64,000 nt of DNA from Nectonema munidae (Eukaryota; Nematomorpha; Nectonematoida; Nectonematidae): contig JAUIRK010000509.1 in NCBI GenBank assembly GCA_030549495.1, positions 680,501-744,500 of the forward strand, given 5' to 3'. Positions 35,691 to 45,039 of this stretch are shown piece by piece. Every line of letters begins with the position of its first letter. Positions within the stretch are counted from its first letter, which is position 1. The notes beneath the pieces were generated by a model. It was not told the origin of the DNA. It saw nothing but the letters and a program-made list of their open reading frames with translations, and ran no database searches. The position numbers and the translations under genes are program-made.

Positions 35691-35862
35691 TTCATTTTCT
35701 ATATTTCTCCCTGATTTTTTTCCAGAAAAATGTGATGATAAGCATGGAGAAAGATTCCATCAGAATATATCAGTCATTGTAAAAAGATATCAAGACAAAT
35801 GGGGCTCAAATATGTTAGCAGACTACTGTTGGAGGATTGCTAAAGAGGAACCGCTTAAATAA
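35566..35862 (+). pseudogene. Chimeric frame: piggyBac piece joined to C-terminus of the uncharacterised family
   Basis: A 98-codon open frame whose first 33 residues are piggyBac (YIPRAHMTVNEQLVTFEED) and whose remaining part reads LPDFFPEKCDDKHGERFHQN and then YQDKWGSNMLADYCWRIAKE. The second part is the conserved C-terminus (HLDFFPEN...HGERFHQDI...MLADYCW) of the same family whose N-terminus is at 32753-33495. The junction lies near 35680. The open frame across the join is probably chance rather than selection, as both neighbours are decayed. Confidence 0.75.
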
Positions 35863-35869
35863 TATATAA

Positions 35870-37100
35870 GAATATAGAATACAAGAATATAGGAAAATTT
35901 TGATGTTTTTAAATTTTCCCAACTTAATAAAGGATAATTGGTAATGGAATGAATACTTAGTTGAGACCTTTACCTTACCTTATTAGTTGATTTGTGAAAA
36001 CTGTAAAGCTTCAAAATAAAAAGAACCGACATGTTCCATTTTTTAAGAATCAGCATCGTATAAAACTTTAGTATCGTCCTGTACTGATCAAGGCATTACT
36101 TCAAGAATCTGTTATAATTGTAACATGCACATTTATTCTGGACTTCAAGGCACTGTTTTATTATTAATCACTTCTAGCATGATTTAAGCACCTTTATCTC
36201 ATTCTGAATCTAATCTACAATAAAGCGTTTTCTGTTATTACTACACATTCCATCACCATAGGAATGGATTATTTTAATATGGCTATTGGCAATAGTTTGA
36301 TGACAAAGGATCCTTCACTATGAAATTACTTTCTAAAATTAAAGTTCAACTGTTTTCACATTTTTAAAAGTAGTTCGTCTTAAATGACACGATTTAACTT
36401 CTTTCTTTGCATCCATATAAAATCACTTTTCTGCAAAAATAAAAAATTTTATATTCACTTTCGATGTCATCAATTTTAAATAATTAAGCTATTTGATGTT
36501 CTCATCTCATTCCGCAAATACTCAAAAGATTATAAGAAATAATTAAACTTCGTTCATTTCTGGTTTGAAATGGCCGTTAATCAACAGTTCAACCCTCATT
36601 TTTAATCAAGGCTTGTTTGGTCTTTTTTCACTTTCTTGATAAAAAAAAATAGAAGGATTTTAATTTATCTTGTATAATACAGGCGAAAGATTGTCTCTCA
36701 AAGTTAGCCTTCATTTGGTTCTTTAACGCATCAAACAATTTCTACGACATGTCTCCAGATTAAATTCATCAAAGTTTACGAAACTAGTAAAAAAGACAAA
36801 GTAATTTATTATTTCCAACTCGATATCATTTTATATTGATATTTTAATTTAGGAAATCAAAAAAATCAGAATCAGGTGGGAAGAGATACCGTTTTGAACT
36901 ATACAGAACCGTTGCATTAACATCCTTTACCCATCTTTTTATCATATGTTATATTATAACAAAATAATATAATGTGATGTTTTACTATTATATAAAATAA
37001 AAAATTTCTTAATTCGTCTGAAATTTTTTTTTTTCAAAAATTCGTCTTAAAATTTTTGATTTAAAAGGCATGAATTTATTTCAGAGTAAATAATTATAAT
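35870..37100. other. No gene recognised
   Basis: AT-rich. Near 36095-36150 the words TSRICYNCNMHIYSGLQ can be read on the plus strand and might be a remnant of the Cys-rich C-terminus of piggyBac, but this is weak. No other feature. Confidence 0.3.
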
Positions 37101-37104
37101 TAAA

Positions 37105-37257
37105 ATGGCTAAAAGAAAAAAATTTATATTTAATAAAGATCTACAAAAAGAATTTGAGTTTATTAAACTTGATAAGAGGCTTAATGCGCGTACTAAAGTG
37201 TTCTCTCAACGCCCGAAATATTTATTTCTGGTTCACATGGAGGAAGAACGACATTAA
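37105..37257 (+). pseudogene. hAT-like N-terminal zinc-finger fragment
   Basis: ATG-started text MAKRKKFIFNKDLQKEFEFI followed, in a shifted frame, by IFISGSHGGRTTL. This resembles the start of hAT-type proteins with a KRK...F...LQ.EFPF...C..C...F.I.HGGR.DI..H finger. The fragment stops at a TTAA where a MITE fragment begins. The first cysteines are not recognisable. Confidence 0.55.
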
Positions 37258-37345
37258 CCCCTTAATGACCAGAATAATCAGACGATATCTAGTATAAAGC
37301 AGAAGATTTGTATTAAAAGGCATTAATAAACGCAGACGATTCACA
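37258..37345. mobile_element. Partial piggyBac-like MITE
   Basis: Follows TTAA (37254-37257) with CCCCTTAATGACCAGAATAA, then TCAGACGATATCTAGTATAA and ACGCAGACGATTC, closely similar to 33175-33245. Right end not clear, so the copy is incomplete or decayed. Confidence 0.55.
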
Positions 37346-37946
37346 TTTTTGTTTTGATTCACATTTATGAAGAAAAGAAATTCATAACACAATTAATTTT
37401 TTTCGTAAAAACAAAAAATTTCATTTAGCCCAATTTAAACATAGAATTGTTAAAAAGGCCGTTCTATTAAAAAGTTTGAAGGAATTAAAATTGAGGGAAC
37501 AAGTAGATAAAAGAGTAAAATCTTTTTTTAGAAAAATGAATACAAATTAATGTTGCGGTTTGTCTAAATTATAAAAATAAACAATATCTCCATACTTTGT
37601 AAAGAATTTTGAACTTAAAAACTCTGTTATGGTTGATAGATGTTTAAATCAACAAACCAGGACAAACCTGCACCAGTGGGAGATTGGAGCTCGTGGTTTC
37701 CAGCCTTCTCCTCCATTTTTGTTAAAGGCTCACTCCCAATTTTACTATCATAAAAATTTTAAATTAATCCATGTCTTAAATAAATTTTTCAAGGTGATAA
37801 TCAACTTCACTTCGCTATAATGAAAGTATGTTGCGATGTCTCAAGAGCAAAAAAGCTTTTAAAATAGTGTATGTTTATAAAAAACATGTCGTTGGTAGAG
37901 AATAACAGGAAACAAAATTAAAAAACATTTAGAACAGTGTTGGTTG

Positions 37947-38200
37947 CAGTTCCGGATTAACATAGTAGCAGATGTAGCAGCTGCTACAGGCCCCGCGCTT
38001 AGTTGAAAAATGCGTCGAAGTTTTCCTCAAATCTCCTTTTATATTTCCTCCTTAGAATACATTTTTGCTCTTCAATTTTGTGGGTTTTATCTTTTTTGTA
38101 AAATCTAGATAAATTTTATTAAAAAATTTTTAATTCCTAACTATCATTTGTAAATTTTATCGATCTGCTACAGGCCCCGCACTTAATAGATCCGGGACTA
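37947..38200. mobile_element. hAT MITE, 254 bp
   Basis: Left end CAGTTCCGGATTAA, right end inverse TAGTCCCGGATCTATTAA. Both are followed inside by CTGCTACAGGCCCCGC-like text in the same sense. Flanking octamers GTTGGTTG and GTTGGTCG match at 7 of 8. No coding capacity. Confidence 0.8.
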
Positions 38201-39084
38201 GTTGGTCGTGTCACTTATATTGTACAACAGCGAAAACTACTAATTTTCAAAATTTGTTGGAATTGTTTAAAAGCAAAAACTTAAAAATGCTTTAAAAGTA
38301 AAGTCAAAAATGCCTCAAAAACTACAAGATTCGATTACATACTCTACTTTCCTGCATAGAAAAAATCCAGTCTAAATGGAATCAATATCAGATCAATACT
38401 AAATTTTAACATGTTTGGTCATAGGGGTCAAAAATTAAGGAAAATTGGTTGATGTTATTTGAGAAGGATCCCTAACTGCATTTATGAATATAGTATATTT
38501 TTTACATCAAATTGTGAGCAAAAAGGCAGCTTTCATTAAAATGCTGTTATATGTACAAAGCGCTATGCATAACATACAAAGGTTCTTTTGTTCTTTATAA
38601 CTTTAATATAAACATGAATTTCTTTCTTTTCGTTTCGATGATAAAATCGGTGAAAAATACAAAATTTGCTGATACTAATACACATGCCGATCAAACACAA
38701 AAAGCCAATAGCGATCTAATCGGCACATCACTTCAAAGAGCATAGGCATTCTTTTAGCTAAACTAATAAGGATTCATTTATTCTTTTAAAACTTACATAA
38801 ATAAATTTTACAAATCTTATTTATCGCTTTTGGTAAAATATCAACAATTCTTCTTACAATAAATGCTGTTAAAAATATTTATAATCTTTACCCAGGCAAA
38901 ACTTTTTTATATTAAAGTTTTAAAATCTATCTTATTTTGGGGCAATAAAATTGGGTCTAAACACTAACCAGCAGGAATGAATTTTTTTTATTTTACGTTA
39001 AAATTAGTTTGTAAAGGAGGAAAAATCAGTTTATGAGTAGAAAGCTTTTAGGGAAAAAAATTTCACTTTTGGAAAAAATAGGAT

Positions 39085-39655
39085 GGTACTTTCCTGTTGT
39101 CGCCCCACCACCTATCGCTCTTCTACCACGATAAATATTCTTGTATTGTTTTAACCTAACCTACATTAAACTTACTATATATCATTAATCAAAACCTTTT
39201 TCATAGAAAAAAATCAATCAATACATACGTACCGGAACGACTATATTTTCCGATGAGTGGCGTGCCTATCGTACAATTAATGATGAAGGTGTTAAAGGGG
39301 TGCCAAATTACCGACATCAGACAGTAAATCACAGCCGCAATTTTGTGGATCCCAAAACCAGAGTCCATACTCAACATATTGAGCGTGTGTGGCGTTCTGC
39401 AAAGGTAAGAAACAAGAGGCAATGTAGAACTAATCGAGAGATGCTATTTGGATATTTAGCTGAGTTTCTTTGGCGTCATTCATCTTCGATTATATATGGT
39501 GCCTGGTGGTAATATGTTTGATGCGATTCTTTTTATGGTTGAATTTTATCCACCTACAGATTAAAAGATTTTTCACTTGTTTTTTTAATACATTTGTGTA
39601 CTTTAATACATGTTTTATAACATTTAGGGGTAGTGGGCGATAACAGGAAAGTACC
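39085..39655 (+). mobile_element. Merlin transposon, internally deleted
   Basis: A 571-bp element with inverted ends GGTACTTTCCTGTTGTCGCC at left and inverse GGTACTTTCCTGTTATCGCC at right, and the identical octamer AATAGGAT on both flanks (39077-39084, 39656-39663). Ends starting GG with 8-9-bp duplications are typical of Merlin, the eukaryotic relative of IS1016/IS1595 elements. The interior codes the C-terminal half of the transposase, confirming the superfamily. Confidence 0.93.
39207..39512 (+). pseudogene. Merlin transposase, C-terminal half
   Basis: The open frame reads NQYIRTGTTIFSDEWRAYRT (the second catalytic Asp strand of the DDE domain, SDEWRAY), then HQTVNHSRNFVDPKTRVHTQ and HIERVWRSAKVRNKR with the third acidic site in HIERVW, and EMLFGYLAEFLWRHSS to a stop. 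This is the ISXO2/IS1595-like DDE domain used by Merlin. The N-terminal region with the first catalytic residue is missing from the element, so it cannot be active. The preserved frame suggests recent origin. Confidence 0.93.
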
Positions 39656-40089
39656 AATAGGATAAATTCAGTTTATGAATCGTATTGTTTTGTTTTAGAT
39701 ATAAAGGTTATAGACAATAATTTGAACATCTTTTTAAATACAATGTAAGAAAGACACTAATATACAAATAATTATTGGAACATTTAAATAAATTATGTTG
39801 AAGAAAATAGATAAAAACAATTTGCTTGCAACACAAAGTAGAAATGTCTAAAATTCAGGAAATCTTTCAATGATTACCCAAAAATTGAGATTCACAAACG
39901 ACCTTGAAAATGGTATATCTCATGACACTTTTTGGAGATTTGAAACAGAAAAGTTTATGTTGAATAATAATAAATTTTTAGTCAAAGTCGCAAAATTATA
40001 TATAGGTGGTGGTCATGTTAAAAAAAGTATGCATAATGGAGTTGCAGCCTCAAAAATTACAAATAGGTGAAGGCAGAGTAGGCAAATAT

Positions 40090-40312
40090 ATTTCCGTCCC
40101 CAAAACCCTGCTAACCAGAGCATTTTGTGAGCGATCCTTTTCAACATTAAAACGAATTCTCTCCAATAAAATGTGTTAAATTACATTTAAAAAAAGCAAC
40201 CTCTTTATATCCTTAAATTTAAGTAAGTACAGTAAAACATTAAAAGAAAGCATTGAAAAGAAAGATGTTCAAAATTTTTGGCAAAAAACTAACAGACTGC
40301 AGCTTTTTTAAT
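40090..40312 (+). pseudogene. hAT dimerisation-domain fragment
   Basis: Plus-strand text VPKTLLTRAFCERSFSTLKR and ILSNKM, followed by SNLFISLNLSKYSKTLKE in a shifted frame, matches the C-terminal hAT dimerisation region (CERSFSxLKRIK..LR). No ends or core identified. The upstream open frame 39870-40070 is not recognised. Confidence 0.65.
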
Positions 40313-41007
40313 AAAAAATTTATTTTACAGTTTTTAAGAGATATTTGGAAGACTTGGATTTTTTAAAAAGAATACGCATCCCCTTCAATTTCTTATTTTC
40401 ACTATGCCACTACTCAAAACTAGAAGAAAGTAACATTTTATACTAATAAGTATATTTGGAGCTAATTATTTGGAGCTAATTATTTGGAACGAATACAACA
40501 TTATATACATTTTTTGTAAAAAAAATTAATAACACAGAAATATTAACAAAAAATCTAAATACTTAAAAATTAGTAAATATATTAAAAAAAACTATTTAAA
40601 ATGCCACGAATGGTAAAAACTAATGATAAATAAGATAAAAATCGTTTAGTATTTTATATTCTAAACATGTAATTATTCATTTTGTATATAAAATTAAAAA
40701 TAAATACATCTTATTAGTTTGGAATAAAATGCTTTACTCAATTTTCATTTTTAACGACGGGCCATTATATTTTTTTAGTCGTTAACACAGAAAAACATAA
40801 TAAAGAAATTTATCAAATATTTCTATACATTAAACAAAGATTATAGCACTTACTAAAACTTATAACTCTTTTAAAAAATTTAATTTTCTTTAACTTTAAA
40901 GTTTATCTTTTTAAGGTTAAAATAGAATTTTGGCCAATAAATATACAATGGAAGCCGGTTAATGTAATCATGTTGGGAGTGTTCAATATTTTGGCACTTT
41001 TTCTCGA

Positions 41008-42585
41008 TAGAAAAAATAATATATCGAGATTTCTCGAGAATTCTCGAACTTTTTTGAAGTTTAACAAATCTAAAACCCATCTAGAAAAATACAACTTTCA
41101 ATAATTTAAACTTATTAAAAATTATCAAAAATTTCAGAAAAATTTATTTATTTTGAAAGTTTAAAAAAATTTCTTAAAAAAATCAAGCTATTGATACTTT
41201 TGTCACTAAGCTTTGTTCTAAGCTTAGTGACAAAAATCCCAGCAGAAGAAAATATTCTTTCAGACTCCGTTGATGTTGGTGGAATACATTTTAAATTATT
41301 AAACAAGTTTTCGAGTTGAATTGACATTTTTCCTGTTGCTTCAAACGCTTCTACATCTTTAGAGTAACGAGTATTTCCATTATTAGTAAACATTTTATAC
41401 TTTTTTTCACTTTCCACTTGAATTTCTTCATTTATATTTATGCTTTCGTTTTTGTTTTTTCCTTCTTTCTTTAACAAATTGATCAAAAGTTCACGAACTT
41501 GGTGTGGGTCTAAAAGTGTCAAACTTTTGATTGATCTTTGATAATAATTTTTGCCAGAATTTAAATATTCTAAAAGACTAATAAGTTCTACGTTTCTTCT
41601 GAGACTTATTCTGGAAATAAAAGAATCTTTAACTTTTGAAGACAAAGCAGTACTAAGAGAATCTAGCTCCTCAAAGATGAACTCAAACGCAGCTTCAGCT
41701 GTCAAAAGATTTGAATCCCTACTACAGATTCTTTCAGAAGCAATTTTGATCGGCTTCAGAGTATTCATAAGATCACATAAAAACTTGGTTTCAGATTTGG
41801 AAACTGAAATGTTTTCTTTTGTCAATTAAGCTTTTTGCAACACAATATTTTATTTCAAGAAATCGTTCTATCATTAAAACTATACTGTTCCATCTTGTTT
41901 TCGAGTCAAAAACAAAATTTTTTCTCTATTGAATTCATTTTTCACATAGTTCTGTAAAATTTCGTTTTTCAATGGAGATTTTTTAAAAGTTTTAATGATT
42001 TTCCTAAGTTTTTTTTAAATTTCTTTAAAATTTATATCCATTACTTTTCATTTAACGAAAATTGTGTTATTTACAAAAAAAGATATATTCTTAATTGTAT
42101 AAACATAACTGAACTAAACAATATTATTTATTACATTCTTTTTTATATTACTTTGATGACTTTATCAAGCACTCAGTTTTTACAAACTAAATAGATAAGT
42201 CAACCAAAAAATTAAAAAATTCCAAAGTTTGGTTTTAACTATATTGAGAATTTATCTTTGCTTATATAAGATATATTTTATCATGTCTAATTATTTAAAT
42301 CATTAAGTGTTTTTTATATTCTACTAAAATATTTTAACTTAGTTTTCTTGTTCTGTATACATTTTTTTTAGTTTTCCAGAAATGCAATAAAATAACGTAA
42401 CTTTGTATGACACCTTAGCATTAAAAATGTAACCTTAGGCTTTAAGTTTTAACCTTTAACTCTTATTTTTAAAATAAAAACATCAGACTTTTTCAAAATT
42501 ATTAATTGTAAAAATATTTTATCTAAAACAAAACTAAATATTTATAATGCGAGAATTCTCGATAAAAATATAAATATAAACTCTA
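41008..42585 (-). mobile_element. hAT element with CGAGAATTCTCG subterminal repeats
   Basis: The hAT transposase remnant at 41148-42010 is bracketed by the palindromic words TCGAGAATTCTCGA (41034-41047) and GCGAGAATTCTCGAT (42549-42563), about 25 bp inside TAGA-starting, roughly inverse AT-rich ends. Such clustered CGAGAATTCTCG words occur in ends of some hAT families. No matching target duplication was seen, so the limits are approximate. Confidence 0.55.
41148..42010 (-). pseudogene. hAT transposase, C-terminal two thirds
   Basis: On the minus strand from 42010 down: KKLRKIIKTFKKSPLKNEIL, then DSKTRWNSIVLMIERFLEIK (the conserved RWNS...ERFLE block) and CVAKSLID. A frame change then leads into a 225-codon open frame with SETKFLCDLMNTLKPIKIAS, RYSKDVEAFEA, and finally CIPPTSTESERIFSSAGIFV with TKLRTKLSDKSINSLIFLRN, the dimerisation domain. 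The long uninterrupted C-terminal frame suggests a moderately young copy. N-terminal DNA-binding region not found. Confidence 0.88.
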
Positions 42586-42619
42586 GTTGGGACACATAGT
42601 TTTTGATAACAATAAGCGA

Positions 42620-43030
42620 CTGATAACATTAACCCTTTGACAAATAAAATTAAAACGTAACAATTTTGTATTGTTGAATCAGTGATTTGTATTAAAGATT
42701 TTATTATCATTTGTATAACATCAAAGAATTAAAACTTTCTTTTCAACTGCATTTATTTCATTTTTATTATTGTCAAGTTTAGCTATAACTAATGCAGAAA
42801 TTTCTGTGTAGTTATTAGCTTTTAAAATTTTTATAATATCTTGATCGCAATGCTGAATTAAAGTCGTAGTGTTAGAAGACAAGTATAATAATTTAATATT
42901 TTTGTATGTCAAATCAAGGTTTTGTTGTACGGGAAAATAGTCTACTAACAAAATGATTTTACATCAAAGTTTCATATCCCAATTGATAAGCCATCTTTTA
43001 AAAATGAGTTTGGACATCCAAGAGTTAGGA
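42620..43030 (-). pseudogene. pogo/Tigger-type transposase fragment
   Basis: Minus-strand blocks: SWMSKLIFKRWLINWDMKL (43020-42965), CKIILLVDYFPVQQNLDL (the second catalytic Asp normally LLVDNCPAHP), IKLLYLSSNTTTLIQHCDQD (normally LPPNTTSLIQPMDQG), LKANNYTEI, and after a frame change DVIQMIIKSLIQITDSTIQN CY. This is the DDE_1 domain of pogo/Tigger and jerky-like elements. The N-terminal helix-turn-helix region is absent. Confidence 0.88.
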
Positions 43031-43439
43031 TTTGACTAGTAATTAAGAGGTAAATTTTGAACATCTTTGAAACACCGTGGATGCTTTCAATTTAAAAGCC
43101 GGCTTTCTTTCCAGTCATACTAACGCAACAAAGAATAATTAACTTTAAACGGCATTATATATTAAACTATTATTAGATATATAATTATATAACTTTATAC
43201 ACTATTTCATCTTTTTAATGTCTACGTTAATTTAACGTGGTTTTTTATCAATCCTTTCTTCATATTTGCTCATTCTCTGTCGACTTTTGTCGCATATCAT
43301 ATCAGTAACACTAAAACTAAGAATGATGACAAGAATTAGTTACTATTTAGTAAAGATTACATTTATTCAGATGTTAGGATAACATATTTACATTCATATT
43401 AAGTCAAATCATGGTGTACTTTTATACTGAATATAAATA

Positions 43440-43465
43440 TGGTAGGTAGGTAGGTAGGTAGGTAG
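43440..43465. repeat. (GGTA)n microsatellite, LINE tail
   Basis: About six units of GGTA/TACC, placed directly at the 3' side of the LINE remnant at 43466-43830 (minus strand), as a terminal microsatellite tail. Confidence 0.85.
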
Positions 43466-43830
43466 ATTTCAAAGCACTTTCCAGCGTGAGCTGATATGCT
43501 CGCGTAAGCTTGAGAGTTGGTTAAGGAAGATGCAGATGTTGGTAGAGATAGGTTGTCCTAAAAGTAGAAGAGAAAAGCAGATTAGTTTGTTATAGGGTTA
43601 TGGACGGTGGTGAGAGTTGTTTCAATGGTGTCAATGAGGGTTGCTAGGGATTTTAGTAGTGTTGGATGTAACAGAAGATCTGAGAGTGTTGTTGGAGATC
43701 TGTTAAGTAAAGAAAGGCAGCGAAATAGAAGATCTTGGCGATGATGAGAGAAGATTTGACATGTGAATATGAGGTGGTATGGCGTTTCTATTGTGTCGCA
43801 TCCGAAACGACAGTATGGATTTTCGCATAT
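43466..43830 (-). mobile_element. LINE 3' end with CCHC knuckle and (TACC)n tail
   Basis: The minus-strand frame 43824-43582 reads ENPYCRFGCDTIETPYHLIF and TCQIFSHHRQDLL, then PTLLKSLATLIDTIETTLTT and VHNPITN to a stop. The CxxxC...HxxxxC spacing is the zinc knuckle found at the C-terminus of many non-LTR ORF2 proteins (RNase H-bearing or R1/jockey-like groups). It is followed by about 115 bp of 3' untranslated sequence and the TACC tail. The rest is truncated, as usual for 5'-truncated LINE copies. Confidence 0.75.
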
Positions 43831-44545
43831 AAATATGGTATTAATTTAAAAAAAAAAATTATTTAAAAAACTCTGTAAATCTAGTTATTATTTTACTAAT
43901 AATTTTAAAATTGTATATAGATTAAGATTTAAGACAACTTTTTCATTGAAGATTAACTTAAAAGAAAGCATAGTATATTTTCAATACTCGTAAAAAATGA
44001 ACAAAAGTGGTTTTAAATCAAATATTTGTAAAATGTGAATACTTAAATTTTGTCGTTTAAGCTATTATTAACTTGTGATATATCAAGTTTTTACAAATTT
44101 TTTTCACTATCTTATTTTTTCATTTAAAAAACTAGGATACAACCCCGGGATATTTTTATTTTTTATGATTCTGAGAAATAAATGTAGATGTGTTAAAATC
44201 AAATTAGAGTATATTTTCCTATATGGGTATTTATAGATAAATTAATTAATTATTTATATAGTTATTAGTTTGTGTTTCTTATTTTGTCTCGTAGAGAAGA
44301 TCATTCTTTACAGAAATCTACATTTTGGCTCTATAAAACATGCATATATTATTTTTGACCGATCTATTTGAAAATAGAACCTTTAAGCTACTTTCTGGCT
44401 TATTAAGACATAGAAAGACGCTTATACCAAATTGATAACAGATAGATATCTTTTTAAATTTTCAGCACAAATATAATCTGATATGTTTTTAATATACCAA
44501 TATTATTATTAGTAATTAAATTTTTAGATAGATGATTTGACAGGG

Positions 44546-44655
44546 TGAAACCCAAAACAGCTAGTCCCAAAATTACTAGTTCTAAAATAGCTTGTCCAAA
44601 ACAACTAGTTCCAAAATATCTAGTATAACAAAATAGCTATTGCCATAATAGCTAG
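44546..44655. repeat. Short array of AAAATAGCTAGTTCC-like units
   Basis: After CAGGGTGAAACC there are about seven degenerate copies of a 15-16-bp word (CCAAAACAGCTAGTC, CCAAAATTACTAGTTC, AAAATAGCTTGTC and so on). CAGGG at the start may mean one end of a small hAT-like element, but no other end was seen. Confidence 0.55.
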
Positions 44656-45039
44656 TATCCAAAATTAAATGTGGAAATTATTTAAAATTTCCCATTATTT
44701 CAAAATACATCATTTGAATGTCTCACCATAACTTACCTTTTTCTTTTTGCTGTTCACAATTTTTCAGAAAACATCATTTGAATGTCTCACCACAGCATAC
44801 CTTTCAACATTCGAATTTTTACGTGGCATTACCTATATTATCAAATATTGAATAAATATACCTACGATTTTTTAACAAAACCGTGCTTTATGAATTTTAA
44901 ATAGATTGTATTAATTTTTTAACTTTCTCTATAAAAGTTTTGACGTTGATGTTACCACATACGACCTCCTTTTTAATGTTATATAAATTTTAAATAAATT
45001 ATATCAGCTTTACAACTTTTTTAAACCTAGAAATAGAAA

